DNA from: Methylotenera_A sp044222005
Lineage (GTDB): Bacteria; Pseudomonadota; Gammaproteobacteria; Burkholderiales; Methylophilaceae
Length of the DNA stretch: 64,000 nucleotides
Direction of reading: 5' to 3'
Assembly: GCA_044222005.1 (NCBI GenBank)
Contig: JBGANY010000008.1
Coordinates: 1 to 64,000, forward strand
In this document: positions 26,251 through 34,672 of the stretch, in pieces
Layout of the letters: each line of letters starts with the position of its first letter
How positions within the stretch are numbered: position 1 is the first letter of the stretch
Notes under the pieces: model-generated
The model's input: only the letters and a program-made list of their open reading frames with translations
Database searches by the model: none
Told to the model about the DNA's origin: nothing
Program-made: the position numbers and the translations under genes

Positions 26251-27495
26251 GTGAATGCTTTTAACTTAAAAAACGGCGAGTTGCATGCCGAAAATATCGC
26301 GCTTAGCCAGATTGCAAAAGAGTTTGATACCCCATGCTATGTGTATTCCAAAGCAGCGCTTACGCAAGCCTTTAAAAGCTTCCAGGCCGGTTTGGTGCAT
26401 GCTAACCATCTGATTTGTTTTGCGGTAAAAGCCAATCCGAATATTGCGATTTTGAATTTGTTTGCCAAGCTTGGTGCGGGGTTTGATATCGTCTCTGGCG
26501 GCGAACTGGCACGCGTGCTGGCAGCCGGTGGCGACCCGCAAAAAGTGGTGTTCTCAGGCGTGGGCAAAACTGCAGATGAAATGCGTGTTGCGCTAAAAGC
26601 TGGTATTTTTTGTTTTAACGTGGAATCTGCCAGCGAATTAGCACGACTAAATTCTGTGGCGGGCGAAATGGGTAAAATCGCCCCCGTATCGCTGCGTGTA
26701 AACCCGAATGTGGATGCCAAAACGCACCCGTATATTTCCACCGGCTTAAAAAATAACAAGTTTGGCGTGGCGTTTGAGGATGCGCTGGATGTTTACATGC
26801 AGGCCGCCGGCATGCCCAATATTGCCGTGCATGGCGTGGATTGCCATATCGGCTCACAGATTACCGTGCTATCGCCCTTTATTGATGCGCTGGATCGCGT
26901 ATTGGGGTTGGTAGATGCACTTGAGGCCAAAGGCATTCACATTTCACACATTGACGTGGGCGGCGGTATCGGCATTACCTATAGCGATGAAACCCCGCCT
27001 GAATTTGGCCTGTATGCCAAGGCGATTCTGGATAAACTGGCGAACCGGAATGTAAAACTGCTGTTTGAGCCGGGCCGGGCACTGGTGGGCAATGCAGGCG
27101 TGCTGCTGACAAAAGTGGAATACCTGAAACTCGCCGAAACCAAAAACTTTGCGATTGTGGATGCTGCCATGAACGACCTGATGCGCCCGGCGCTATATGA
27201 CGCATATCACGACATTGCAGCAGTGACGCTGCGCGCTGGCGAAACGACAAACTACGAGATTGTCGGGCCAGTGTGCGAAAGCGGCGACTTTCTGGGGCAT
27301 GACCGCGCACTTAATTTGCAAGAAGGCGATTTACTCGCCATCAAATCTGCAGGTGCTTACGGCATGAGCATGGCCAGCAACTACAATACGCGGCCGCGGG
27401 CTGCTGAAATCATGGTGGATGGCGACAAAACTTTTGTGATTAGGCAGCGCGAAAAAATCGCGGATTTATTTTCGTCTGAAAAGCTAATACCGTAA
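26251..27495 (+). CDS. lysA: Diaminopimelate decarboxylase
   Basis: LysA converts meso-diaminopimelate to lysine with pyridoxal phosphate. The 414 residues are standard; the start is GTG at 26251. The PLP lysine is in CFAVKANPN (about residues 51-59). Other motifs are the glycine loop DVGGGIGITY (about 235-244), the phosphate-binding EPGRALVG and the intersubunit CESGDFL. It is translated from the same transcript as lptM. Confidence 0.97.
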   Translation: MNAFNLKNGELHAENIALSQIAKEFDTPCYVYSKAALTQAFKSFQAGLVHANHLICFAVKANPNIAILNLFAKLGAGFDIVSGGELARVLAAGGDPQKVVFSGVGKTADEMRVALKAGIFCFNVESASELARLNSVAGEMGKIAPVSLRVNPNVDAKTHPYISTGLKNNKFGVAFEDALDVYMQAAGMPNIAVHGVDCHIGSQITVLSPFIDALDRVLGLVDALEAKGIHISHIDVGGGIGITYSDETPPEFGLYAKAILDKLANRNVKLLFEPGRALVGNAGVLLTKVEYLKLAETKNFAIVDAAMNDLMRPALYDAYHDIAAVTLRAGETTNYEIVGPVCESGDFLGHDRALNLQEGDLLAIKSAGAYGMSMASNYNTRPRAAEIMVDGDKTFVIRQREKIADLFSSEKLIP

Positions 27496-27615
27496 GAATT
27501 CAGCGCGCTTTTTAAGCAATATTATTTGTATTGCGAATGTAATTAACTGGGTGTAAATTAGCGTTTCAGCGTTAATTTTATTAAAAAAATTTTATATCAT
27601 CATAAGGGGAGAAAA

Positions 27616-27753
27616 ATGAAAAGTCTGCTTGCCGTATTACTTGCTTTTGCTGCTTTAAACGCTTTACCTGTTTTTGCTGATGAACCACTTCCAGAAATTG
27701 CACCTGTAGATGAGCCAGCACCACCACCATTAGATGCACCGGCAGCTGAGTAA
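27616..27753 (+). CDS. Small secreted proline- and acid-rich peptide, function unknown
   Basis: The ATG at 27616 is preceded by a strong AAGGGGAG ribosome site (about 27604-27611) and encodes 45 residues. The first 22 form a clean signal peptide (Lys near the start, hydrophobic core, cleavage after VFA). The mature part of about 23 residues consists mainly of Asp/Glu, Pro, Ala and Leu (DEPLPEIAPVDEPAPPP) and has no cysteine. A strong terminator follows 23 bases later, so it is an independent transcription unit. I do not recognise a family. Confidence 0.72.
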   Translation: MKSLLAVLLAFAALNALPVFADEPLPEIAPVDEPAPPPLDAPAAE

Positions 27754-27775
27754 GTTACTCAAATGTAATAAAAAA

Positions 27776-27801
27776 AGCGAAGTTTTTACTTCGCTTTTTT
27801 T
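27776..27801. terminator. Rho-independent terminator after the 45-residue peptide gene
   Basis: Perfect stem AGCGAAGT (27776-27783) and ACTTCGCT (27788-27795) with a TTTT loop. It is flanked by an A-run on the left and a T-run on the right, so it can also terminate purU transcripts from the other strand. Confidence 0.9.
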
Positions 27802-27817
27802 ACATTTAAAATCATAG

Positions 27818-28672
27818 CTAATCAAAAATCACTGTTTTATTGGCATACAGCAAAATACGGTTTTCAATATGCCAGCGTACGGCTTTTGACAGCACGACAC
27901 GCTCCAGGTCGCGGCCCTTTTGAATCAAATCTTCCACTTGGTCGCGGTGCGAAATCCGGTCAATACCCTGCTCGATGATCGGGCCTTCATCCAATACTTC
28001 GGTCACATAATGACTGGTGGCACCAATCAGCTTCACGCCGCGTTCAAACGCACGGTGATAGGGCCGCGCGCCAATAAATGCGGGCAGGAAAGAATGGTGG
28101 ATATTAATGATGCGCTGCGGGTAACGCGCCACAAAATCTGGTGACAAAATCTGCATATAGCGCGCCAGCACGATCAAATCGATCTGATAATCGTCAAACA
28201 GCTTGAATTGCGCCGCTTCTGCTTGCGGCTTGTTGTCTTTATTCACCGCGATATGGTGAAAATCGATGCCATAAAATTTCACCAGCGCTTCCGTATCGCG
28301 ATGGTTGCTGATCACCAGCGGAATTTCGCATGCCAGTTCGCCGCTTTTATGGCGATGCAACAAATCCGCCAGACAATGGTCATATTGCGACACCATAATC
28401 GCCACACGCGTTTTATGCTGCGAGAGCTTTAACTGCCAGTGCATGTTAAATTTGGCTGCGATCGGCGCAAAGGCCGTGTTAAAACTGGCTTCGTCTAGAT
28501 TAAAACCAGCCAGATCCCATTCCACGCGCATTAAAAACAGATTATTTTCTGCATCCTGATGCTGGTCTGCGTGTAAAATATTGGCATTGTGCTGATACAA
28601 AAAATCAGCGATCGCCGCTACAATGCCTTTGGCATCCGGGCAAGTAATCAGTAAAGTTGCGGTGTGTTTCAT
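27818..28672 (-). CDS. purU: Formyltetrahydrofolate deformylase
   Basis: PurU hydrolyses 10-formyltetrahydrofolate to formate and tetrahydrofolate, balancing one-carbon pools and supplying formate. The 284 residues contain an N-terminal ACT domain (about 1-85, with CPDAKGIVAAIADF) and a formyltransferase-fold catalytic domain. Catalytic motifs NIHHSFLPAF and GATSHYVTEVLDEGPII are visible. In a methylotroph this would link folate-bound C1 units to formate oxidation; that context is inferred. Confidence 0.95.
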   Translation of the reverse strand: MKHTATLLITCPDAKGIVAAIADFLYQHNANILHADQHQDAENNLFLMRVEWDLAGFNLDEASFNTAFAPIAAKFNMHWQLKLSQHKTRVAIMVSQYDHCLADLLHRHKSGELACEIPLVISNHRDTEALVKFYGIDFHHIAVNKDNKPQAEAAQFKLFDDYQIDLIVLARYMQILSPDFVARYPQRIINIHHSFLPAFIGARPYHRAFERGVKLIGATSHYVTEVLDEGPIIEQGIDRISHRDQVEDLIQKGRDLERVVLSKAVRWHIENRILLYANKTVIFD

Positions 28673-28709
28673 AGGCTTAAAGATTTAATTTTTTGCAATT
28701 ATACCTAAT

Positions 28710-29678
28710 TTGAATACTATCGAATTAAAAGACCGCCAAAAGGCGGATATCGTGCTCGCCAACCCGCGTGGTTTTTGCGCCGGGGTCGATCGCGCCATTA
28801 TTATTGTGGAACAGGCGCTGGAGAAATTCGGTGCGCCGATTTATGTGCGTAACGAAGTAGTACACAATAAATTTGTCGTCGATGCATTGCGTGCAAAAGG
28901 TGCTATTTTTGTAAATGAACTGGATAAAATTCCCGTTGGCAGCACGGTGATTTTTAGTGCCCATGGCGTTTCCAAAGCCGTGCGCATCGAGGCCGAGTCG
29001 CGCGGTTTGACCGCTTTTGACGCCACTTGCCCATTGGTGACCAAGGTGCACATCGAAGTCGCCAAAATGCGCAAAGCCGGCTTGGAAATTGTGATGATTG
29101 GCCACAAGGGCCACCCGGAGGTCGAGGGCACAATGGGGCAATCCAATGAAGGAATGTATCTGGTAGAAACGCCTGAAGACGTAGCGAATCTGAATGTGAA
29201 AGATGCCGAAAAACTCGCGTTTGTGACACAGACCACGCTTTCGATAGACGACGCGGCGCAAGTGATTCATGCGCTTAAAGCCAGATTTCCCAGCATTCAG
29301 GCGCCCAAAAGTGACGACATCTGCTACGCCACGCAAAACCGTCAGGACGCAGTCAAGATCATGGCTAAAGATTGCGATCTGGTGATTATTGTCGGCTCGC
29401 CCAACAGTTCCAATTCCAACCGCTTGCGCGAAGTGGCGCAAAACCAGGGTATTGAAGCCTACATGGTAGACAACGCAAGCCACTTGAAAGCTGAGTGGTT
29501 AACTGGAAAACATAAAATTGGCGTGTCTGCGGGAGCTTCTGCGCCAGAGATTCTGGTTAAAGAAGTCATCGAAAAATTACAGCAGTTTGGCGCCAATCAG
29601 GTGCAGGAATTGCATGGCGTGGTAGAAAACGTGGTGTTTCAGTTGCCTAAGAATTTAACTTCTGCGTTAAAAAAATAG
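28710..29678 (+). CDS. ispH: 4-hydroxy-3-methylbut-2-enyl diphosphate reductase
   Basis: IspH catalyses the last step of the MEP isoprenoid pathway, forming IPP and DMAPP through a [4Fe-4S] cluster. The start is TTG at 28710, which places the cluster Cys in NPRGFCAGVDRA near residue 23. The other two ligands lie in FDATCPLVTKVH and DDICYATQNRQ. The active-site EVEGTMGQ and GSPNSSNSNRL motifs are present. Length 322 is typical. It is divergent from purU by 37 bases. Confidence 0.96.
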   Translation: MNTIELKDRQKADIVLANPRGFCAGVDRAIIIVEQALEKFGAPIYVRNEVVHNKFVVDALRAKGAIFVNELDKIPVGSTVIFSAHGVSKAVRIEAESRGLTAFDATCPLVTKVHIEVAKMRKAGLEIVMIGHKGHPEVEGTMGQSNEGMYLVETPEDVANLNVKDAEKLAFVTQTTLSIDDAAQVIHALKARFPSIQAPKSDDICYATQNRQDAVKIMAKDCDLVIIVGSPNSSNSNRLREVAQNQGIEAYMVDNASHLKAEWLTGKHKIGVSAGASAPEILVKEVIEKLQQFGANQVQELHGVVENVVFQLPKNLTSALKK

Positions 29679-29706
29679 TCTAATATGCGCGTATCCATTA
29701 AGTTTA

Positions 29707-29782
29707 GCCGGTGTAGCTCAGTTGGTAGAGCGGTTCATTCGTAATGAAAAGGTCGGGGGTTCGATTCCCTTCTCCGGCACCA
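29707..29782 (+). tRNA. tRNA-Thr (anticodon CGU)
   Basis: A 76-base cloverleaf with encoded CCA fits here. The acceptor arms are GCCGGTG (29707-29713) and CTCCGGC (29772-29778), followed by A and CCA. The D-arm GCTCAGTTGGTAGAGC is canonical. The seven-base anticodon loop TTCGTAA gives anticodon CGT in DNA, reading ACG threonine codons. The T-loop TTCGATT lies in a G-rich stem. Two pairs are imperfect as drawn: T-T at acceptor pair 6 and G-A at the top of the anticodon stem. Confidence 0.95.
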
Positions 29783-29790
29783 TTTGATTC

Positions 29791-30243
29791 ATGAAAAAAT
29801 TCAAAACACCTGTTTCTGCGTTAGTATTAATTCACACCCCGGATTTACAAGTGCTCATTATGGAGCGTGCCGATAAAGCCGGCTTCTGGCAATCTGTCAC
29901 CGGCAGCGTAGAAGGCGATGAAACACCCCTGCAAGCCGCCATCCGTGAGGTGCTTGAGGAAACCGGCCTGTATGCTGCCCAATACGATTTGCAGGATTGG
30001 CAAGCCGCGAATGTGTACGAAATTTATCCGCATTGGCGGTATCGTTATGCGCCGGGCGTTACTGAGAACACCGAACATTTGTTTGGTTTAGAACTCCCTG
30101 AAAAATTACCCATCAAACTGGCTCCGGACGAGCATGTACGTTACGAGTGGGTGGACTGGCGCGAAGCCGCAAAACGTGTTTTCTCGTGGACAAATGTGGA
30201 TGCTTTAAAAAGATTAGGTGAATTGCACCAGTTAACGTTATAA
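29791..30243 (+). CDS. nudB: Dihydroneopterin triphosphate diphosphatase (Nudix)
   Basis: NudB removes pyrophosphate from dihydroneopterin triphosphate in folate synthesis. The 150 residues contain a full Nudix box that begins with GSVEGDE (about residue 37) and ends in REVLEETGL. The C-terminal part with EHLFGLELP and YEWVDWREA matches NudB rather than generic Nudix hydrolases. It starts eight bases after the tRNA gene and is read in the same direction. Confidence 0.93.
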   Translation: MKKFKTPVSALVLIHTPDLQVLIMERADKAGFWQSVTGSVEGDETPLQAAIREVLEETGLYAAQYDLQDWQAANVYEIYPHWRYRYAPGVTENTEHLFGLELPEKLPIKLAPDEHVRYEWVDWREAAKRVFSWTNVDALKRLGELHQLTL

Positions 30244-30282
30244 AATAAACGCTTTTAAGGCATGTGCGTTACATAAAAAATT

Positions 30283-31380
30283 ATGCAAACTGCTTCGATT
30301 AAATTTGAAAAATTCCAGTCTGCCGACGACGCGGATTGTCAGCGCCGTATCATCGCGGCGCGTGCCAAACTCGGCAAGCGCCTAGTGATTCTGGGTCATC
30401 ATTACCAGCATGAGAGCGTGTATCGGCACGCCGATTTTACGGGCGATTCTCTCAAACTTTCGCGCTATACAGAAAATTTAGACGCCGAATACATCGTATT
30501 TTTGGGCGTACACTTTATGGCTGAAGTTGCCGATATTTTAAGTCGCCCAGAGCAGATTGTCATTTTGCCAGACTTGGCCGCAGGCTGCTCGATGGCGGAT
30601 ATGGCTAACCTGGCCAAAGTTGAGCGCAGCTATCGCGAGCTCAATAAAGTGCTGAATTTTGACGAACAAATCACGCCGGTGACTTACATCAATTCCGCTG
30701 CCGATTTGAAGGCCTTTTGCGGTGAGCATGGCGGCATCGTCTGCACCAGCACCAATGCGCCGAAAATCCTGGAATGGGGCTTTAAGCAGCGCGAAAAAGT
30801 GCTGTTCTTCCCAGACCAGAATTTAGGCAGATGGTCTGGGCACAAAATGGGCATTCCTCTGGAGCAAATGCCGGTGTGGGATCCGGATCAGCCGCTGGGC
30901 GGCCTAACTGAAGAACAAATCAAAAACGCCAAGATATTGCTGTGGAAGGGTCATTGCGCAGTACATCAGATGTTCCGCCCGCAAAACATCATCAAATTCC
31001 GCAACGAGCACCCTGACGGTTTTGTGATTTCGCACCCGGAATGTCCATTCGAGGTATGTCTGCAGTCCGATTATGTCGGCTCTACCGAATATATTTTGAA
31101 AACCGTTTCAGAAGCGCCAGCCAATACCAAATGGCTGGTAGGCACTGAACTCAACCTAGTGAATCGCTTGGCCGAGCAGATGAAGCCGCAAGGCAAGCAT
31201 GTGCAGTTTATGAGCCATGTAGTTTGCGAATGCTCAACCATGGCGCGCATCGACCCGCAACATTTAGCCTGGACGCTTGAAAACCTGGCTGAAGGCAATG
31301 TGGTCAACCAGATTAAAGTGCCCAGACATGATGCAGTGCTTGCCAAGCTCACGCTGGACCGGATGCTGGCAGCTTCGTAG
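30283..31380 (+). CDS. nadA: Quinolinate synthase A
   Basis: NadA condenses iminoaspartate with dihydroxyacetone phosphate to quinolinate for de novo NAD synthesis, using a [4Fe-4S] cluster. The 365 residues show the motifs LGHHYQHESVYRHADFTGDS, PDLAAGCSMADM, CTSTNAPK, HPECPFEVC and FMSHVVCECSTMARID, including the three cluster cysteines expected. nadB is not in the window. The HIT gene follows eight bases later. Confidence 0.96.
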   Translation: MQTASIKFEKFQSADDADCQRRIIAARAKLGKRLVILGHHYQHESVYRHADFTGDSLKLSRYTENLDAEYIVFLGVHFMAEVADILSRPEQIVILPDLAAGCSMADMANLAKVERSYRELNKVLNFDEQITPVTYINSAADLKAFCGEHGGIVCTSTNAPKILEWGFKQREKVLFFPDQNLGRWSGHKMGIPLEQMPVWDPDQPLGGLTEEQIKNAKILLWKGHCAVHQMFRPQNIIKFRNEHPDGFVISHPECPFEVCLQSDYVGSTEYILKTVSEAPANTKWLVGTELNLVNRLAEQMKPQGKHVQFMSHVVCECSTMARIDPQHLAWTLENLAEGNVVNQIKVPRHDAVLAKLTLDRMLAAS

Positions 31381-31388
31381 GACATCTC

Positions 31389-31820
31389 ATGCAGAGCTGC
31401 GCACTTTGTTTACCAACACCGCATGAGATCTTGTGGCAGGATGATTTTTGCCGCGTGGTGTTGCTGAATGACGCAGATTACCCGGCTTATTGTCGTGTTG
31501 AACTGATTGCGCACATCAAGGAAATGAGCGATTTGCCGCCACCTGAGCGCGCGCGGCTGATGAAAATGGTGTTTGCGGTGGAAACCGCAATGCGGGAAGT
31601 GGTGCAGCCGGATAAAATCAACCTGGCCAGCCTGGGCAACAAAACGCCACATGTGCACTGGCACATCGTGCCCCGTTTTAGTGATGATAAGCATTTCCCT
31701 AATTCACATTGGGGAGAGGCTGCCCGCCGAGGAAATATCCATGCGCTATCTGAGGCATCGAAGAAGTGCCTGCAAGAAAAGATAAAAACGCATATTGAAT
31801 GCGCATTATCGGCTTCTTAG
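31389..31820 (+). CDS. HIT family protein
   Basis: This is a 143-residue histidine-triad family protein. The catalytic motif is HVHWHIVPRF (His-x-His-x-His, about residues 96-105). The N-terminal CALCLPTPHEIL and FCRVVLLNDADYPAYCRV resemble diadenosine tetraphosphate hydrolase-like betaproteobacterial HIT proteins. The substrate is not determinable from sequence. The last four bases overlap the 3' end of the convergent ferredoxin gene. Confidence 0.9.
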   Translation: MQSCALCLPTPHEILWQDDFCRVVLLNDADYPAYCRVELIAHIKEMSDLPPPERARLMKMVFAVETAMREVVQPDKINLASLGNKTPHVHWHIVPRFSDDKHFPNSHWGEAARRGNIHALSEASKKCLQEKIKTHIECALSAS

Positions 31821-32128
31821 ACTAATAAACGCTCAACCACTTTGCCATTGATCAGATGGCTTTCGATAATTTCATCAATATCTTCGTTATCCACAAAGGT
31901 GTACCAGACCGCTTGCGGATACACCACCAAAAGCGGCCCTTCGCCACAACGGTCAAAACAGCCCGCACGGTTAATGCGCACTTTATCCTGGCCATTCAAA
32001 CCCAGTTTTTTTACGCGTGCCTTCATATGCTCAAATGCCGCTTCTGCACCTTTATCCTGGCAGCATGCCTCGCCGTCCGGGCGTTGATTCAAACAGAAAA
32101 AGACGTGGTATTGGTAATAATTTGTCAT
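31817..32128 (-). CDS. Thioredoxin-like [2Fe-2S] ferredoxin
   Basis: The 103-residue protein belongs to the thioredoxin-fold [2Fe-2S] ferredoxin family. Cysteines occur in CLNQRPDGEACCQDKG and in AGCFDRCGEGPLLVVYP, the cluster-binding arrangement of this family. Its electron partner is unknown; related proteins are often annotated as (2Fe-2S) ferredoxin domain proteins. It stands alone on the minus strand, convergent with the HIT gene. Confidence 0.9.
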   Translation of the reverse strand: MTNYYQYHVFFCLNQRPDGEACCQDKGAEAAFEHMKARVKKLGLNGQDKVRINRAGCFDRCGEGPLLVVYPQAVWYTFVDNEDIDEIIESHLINGKVVERLLV

Positions 32129-32176
32129 CTTAATTTTGTAACAATTCTCGAGATGTTAATTCTTCAAAATAAACAG

Positions 32177-32262
32177 TCATTGATTTTCTCAAAATCAAAA
32201 AAAATCAAGGCGGCAAGGTGAAGACAGTACGTTTTTGTACGGCGAACCGCAGCCAACAATGA
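32177..32262. repeat. Imperfect palindromic intergenic element
   Basis: Between the ferredoxin start and the tonB-like stop lies an AT-rich stretch bounded by TCATTG (32177-32182) and CAATGA (32257-32262). Inside are GGCGGC near 32210, a hairpin GTAC-GTTTTT-GTAC (32227-32240) and CCGCAGCC (32247-32254). The arms are not centred on one axis, so pairing is only partial. It could be a dispersed intergenic repeat or an mRNA 3'-end structure. Confidence 0.4.
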
Positions 32263-32283
32263 GTTTTTTGCATTTTCAGAAAA

Positions 32284-33273
32284 TCACTCTGTCTGCAGGG
32301 CGTCTTCTTGGGTAAACGTCCACGTCCTCGTGATGCTTAAAATGTCGGTATCTTTCTTGATATCCTCGGGAAACACGGCATAAGGCGCGGCTAATTCCAC
32401 GATGCGCTTGGCGGCCTCATTTAACACATCATGGGGTGATGCCTGATCAATCACCACACTTTCCAGACTTCCATCCGCTTTAATCGATACTGTCATGCGT
32501 AACTGACCATACAGTTTTTGCGCCCTTGCCGCTTCCGGATAGTTCATATTGCCGATGCGCTCCACCTTTTGCCGCCACGATTCCACGTACATGGCAAAGC
32601 GATATTCTTTGGTACGCGCGCCAATAAATTTTCTTTTAGGCCGTTTTTGATACTCGTCCTGCTGTTTTGCAATCTGCGCCTGTAGCCTGTCCATTTCCAG
32701 GCTGGCTGCGATCAAGTCTGCGCGATCCAGCGCCTTGGCCTTGGCTTTCTGCTCGCCCTGTTCCGGCTCGGCCGAAGCTGCGTTTTGTGTAGGGTTCGAT
32801 TCAATTGTTTTGCTGGAATTAATCTGCGTGAGTAACTCTTGCGCCTGTTTCTCCAGTTCATCCACGCGCTTTTGCTCGCGCGCTTCCTGCGCTTTCAGTT
32901 TGGCCGATTTAGCCGCACTGCGCGCTTCTGAATTAGGCTTTAATTTAACTTCGGTGGTTTTTTCTTTAGGCGAGGGCAGTGCCGTTTTCATCTTGCGGTT
33001 TGCCTCGGTATTGCCGCCACGGTCCAGATTGGCCTGCGCCAGCAGCTCGGCTTTATCGGGCGCCTGCTTGGTTTTGGCATTGACCAGAACCACGTCCAGC
33101 GAAGGCATGTGATCGGCAAGTTTTCTAAGTTCTGGCTCAAACTTAATGCTTAGGATTGCTGTATGAACAAACACAGAAACCCAAATCGCAATTGTCATTG
33201 CGCTTAAAGTTTTAAGTTTGCTTGCTAGACTTGCTAGCGCCACCATTTCTGTTTGTTTAAGTGCTGCACTCAA
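32284..33273 (-). CDS. TonB-family energy transducer-like protein
   Basis: The 329 residues contain an N-terminal membrane helix (about 25-43), a long charged Lys/Glu/Ala region with coiled-coil character (about 90-215) and a C-terminal TonB domain. That domain shows YVESWRQKVERIGNMNYPEAAR and LYGQLRMTVSIKADGSLESV (about 225-270). Such proteins may pass proton-motive energy to outer-membrane receptors or work in the envelope more generally. No exbB/exbD genes are nearby. The start appears to be TTG at 33273; an ATG at 33246 is an alternative. It lies two bases after mpl. Confidence 0.85.
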   Translation of the reverse strand: MSAALKQTEMVALASLASKLKTLSAMTIAIWVSVFVHTAILSIKFEPELRKLADHMPSLDVVLVNAKTKQAPDKAELLAQANLDRGGNTEANRKMKTALPSPKEKTTEVKLKPNSEARSAAKSAKLKAQEAREQKRVDELEKQAQELLTQINSSKTIESNPTQNAASAEPEQGEQKAKAKALDRADLIAASLEMDRLQAQIAKQQDEYQKRPKRKFIGARTKEYRFAMYVESWRQKVERIGNMNYPEAARAQKLYGQLRMTVSIKADGSLESVVIDQASPHDVLNEAAKRIVELAAPYAVFPEDIKKDTDILSITRTWTFTQEDALQTE

Positions 33274-33275
33274 AC

Positions 33276-34655
33276 TTAGGTTTTCCCGCCCAATGTATCA
33301 AGAATTTTCTGATGAACGCCGCCAAACCCGCCGTTACTCATCACCAGAATATGGTCACCCGATTTTGCGATTTTTGCAATAGCTTGCACCAAATTTTCCA
33401 GGTTCTCAAAAGTTTGTGATTTGGCCGCAATCGGCTTAAGCGCTTCAGCTGCATCCCAGCCCAGATTCGCGCCATAGCAAAATACCAAATCGGCTTCTTT
33501 TAAGCTCCCCGGCAAAGCATCTTTCATCACGCCCAGTTTCATGGTGTTGCTACGCGGCTCCAGCACCGCCAAAATGCGCGCTTTGCCTACTTTAGCACGC
33601 AAACCTGCCACTGTGGTCTCGATGGCCGTTGGATGGTGTGCAAAGTCGTCATAGACGGTAATGCCATTCACCACACCACGTACTTCCATGCGGCGTTTCA
33701 CATTTTTGAACTCGGTCAGTGCTGCAATACTGGTTTCCACCGCAACCCCTGCATGGCGCGCTGCGGCGATGCTGGCCAGCGCATTCATGCGGTTATGTTC
33801 ACCTAATAAGCCCCACGCCACGCGACCCAATGTTTTCCCCTGATACACGACATCGAAACTGCCATCGCCTTGGGCATTGGCCGCTTGCCAGTCATCATCC
33901 GTACCAAACTTTTCTACCGGCGTCCAGCAGCCTTTATCAATCACACGCTGCAAACTGGCCTCTTTACCATTGGCCACAATCAGCCCCTGTTGCGGCACCG
34001 TGCGCACCAGATGGTGGAATTGTTTTTCGATGGCGGTCAAATCTTCAAAAATATCGGCATGGTCAAATTCCAGGTTATTCAGCACCGCCGTGCGTGGACG
34101 GTAGTGCACAAACTTGGAACGCTTATCGAAGAACGCGGTATCGTATTCATCCGCCTCAATCACAAAGAATGGCGAAATGCTTTTTATATCTTGTTTAGGA
34201 GCCTGCGGCAATCGCGCTGAAACTGAGAAATTTTCTGGCACACCGCCAATCAAAAAGCCCGGTGCCAACCCTGCATATTCCAGTATCCATGCCAGCATTG
34301 AGCTTGTTGTCGTTTTACCATGCGTCCCTGCCACCGCCAGCACCCACTTGCCCTGCAGCACGTTCTCCGCCAGCCATTGCGGGCCGGAGATATATGGCAA
34401 GCCCTGATTCAGAATTTCCTCCATCAGCGGATTGCCGCGCGATACCACGTTGCCAATCACGTAGATATCTGGATTTAGCTTGGTTTGTTCAGGCGAAAAC
34501 CCTTCAATCAACTCGATGCCCTGCGCTTCAAGCTGTGTGCTCATGGGTGGGTAAACATTGGCATCGCAACCCGTAACCCTGTGCCCTGCGGCTTTTGCCA
34601 GCACCGCAATACCGCCCATGAACGTGCCGCAGATACCTAAAATGTGAATGTGCAT
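33276..34655 (-). CDS. mpl: UDP-N-acetylmuramate:L-alanyl-gamma-D-glutamyl-meso-diaminopimelate ligase
   Basis: Mpl recycles the murein tripeptide by ligating it to UDP-MurNAc. The 459-residue chain has the Mur-ligase N-domain (HILGICGTFMGGIAVLAKAAGH), the ATP loop AGTHGKTTTSSM (about 109-120) and the Mpl-specific EADEYDTAFFDKRSKFVHYRP segment split across about 168-190. The C-terminal domain carries DDFAHHPTAIE. Wall recycling fits its neighbour genes for envelope functions. Confidence 0.95.
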   Translation of the reverse strand: MHIHILGICGTFMGGIAVLAKAAGHRVTGCDANVYPPMSTQLEAQGIELIEGFSPEQTKLNPDIYVIGNVVSRGNPLMEEILNQGLPYISGPQWLAENVLQGKWVLAVAGTHGKTTTSSMLAWILEYAGLAPGFLIGGVPENFSVSARLPQAPKQDIKSISPFFVIEADEYDTAFFDKRSKFVHYRPRTAVLNNLEFDHADIFEDLTAIEKQFHHLVRTVPQQGLIVANGKEASLQRVIDKGCWTPVEKFGTDDDWQAANAQGDGSFDVVYQGKTLGRVAWGLLGEHNRMNALASIAAARHAGVAVETSIAALTEFKNVKRRMEVRGVVNGITVYDDFAHHPTAIETTVAGLRAKVGKARILAVLEPRSNTMKLGVMKDALPGSLKEADLVFCYGANLGWDAAEALKPIAAKSQTFENLENLVQAIAKIAKSGDHILVMSNGGFGGVHQKILDTLGGKT

Positions 34656-34672
34656 AATGTAGTGTTAATTAT

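Noticed and set aside
28725..29483. 252-codon open frame opposite ispH
   Set aside because: The ispH product carries all cluster cysteines and family motifs; the antisense product is His/Phe-rich, as expected from reverse reading.
29707..29782. tRNA-Thr as a pseudogene because of two mismatched pairs
   Set aside because: All conserved bases, loop sizes and the CCA end are intact; one mismatch in each of two stems is tolerated in functional tRNAs.
33719..34198. 159-codon open frame opposite mpl
   Set aside because: Shadow of mpl; no ribosome site and an improbable composition rich in Pro, His and Ser.
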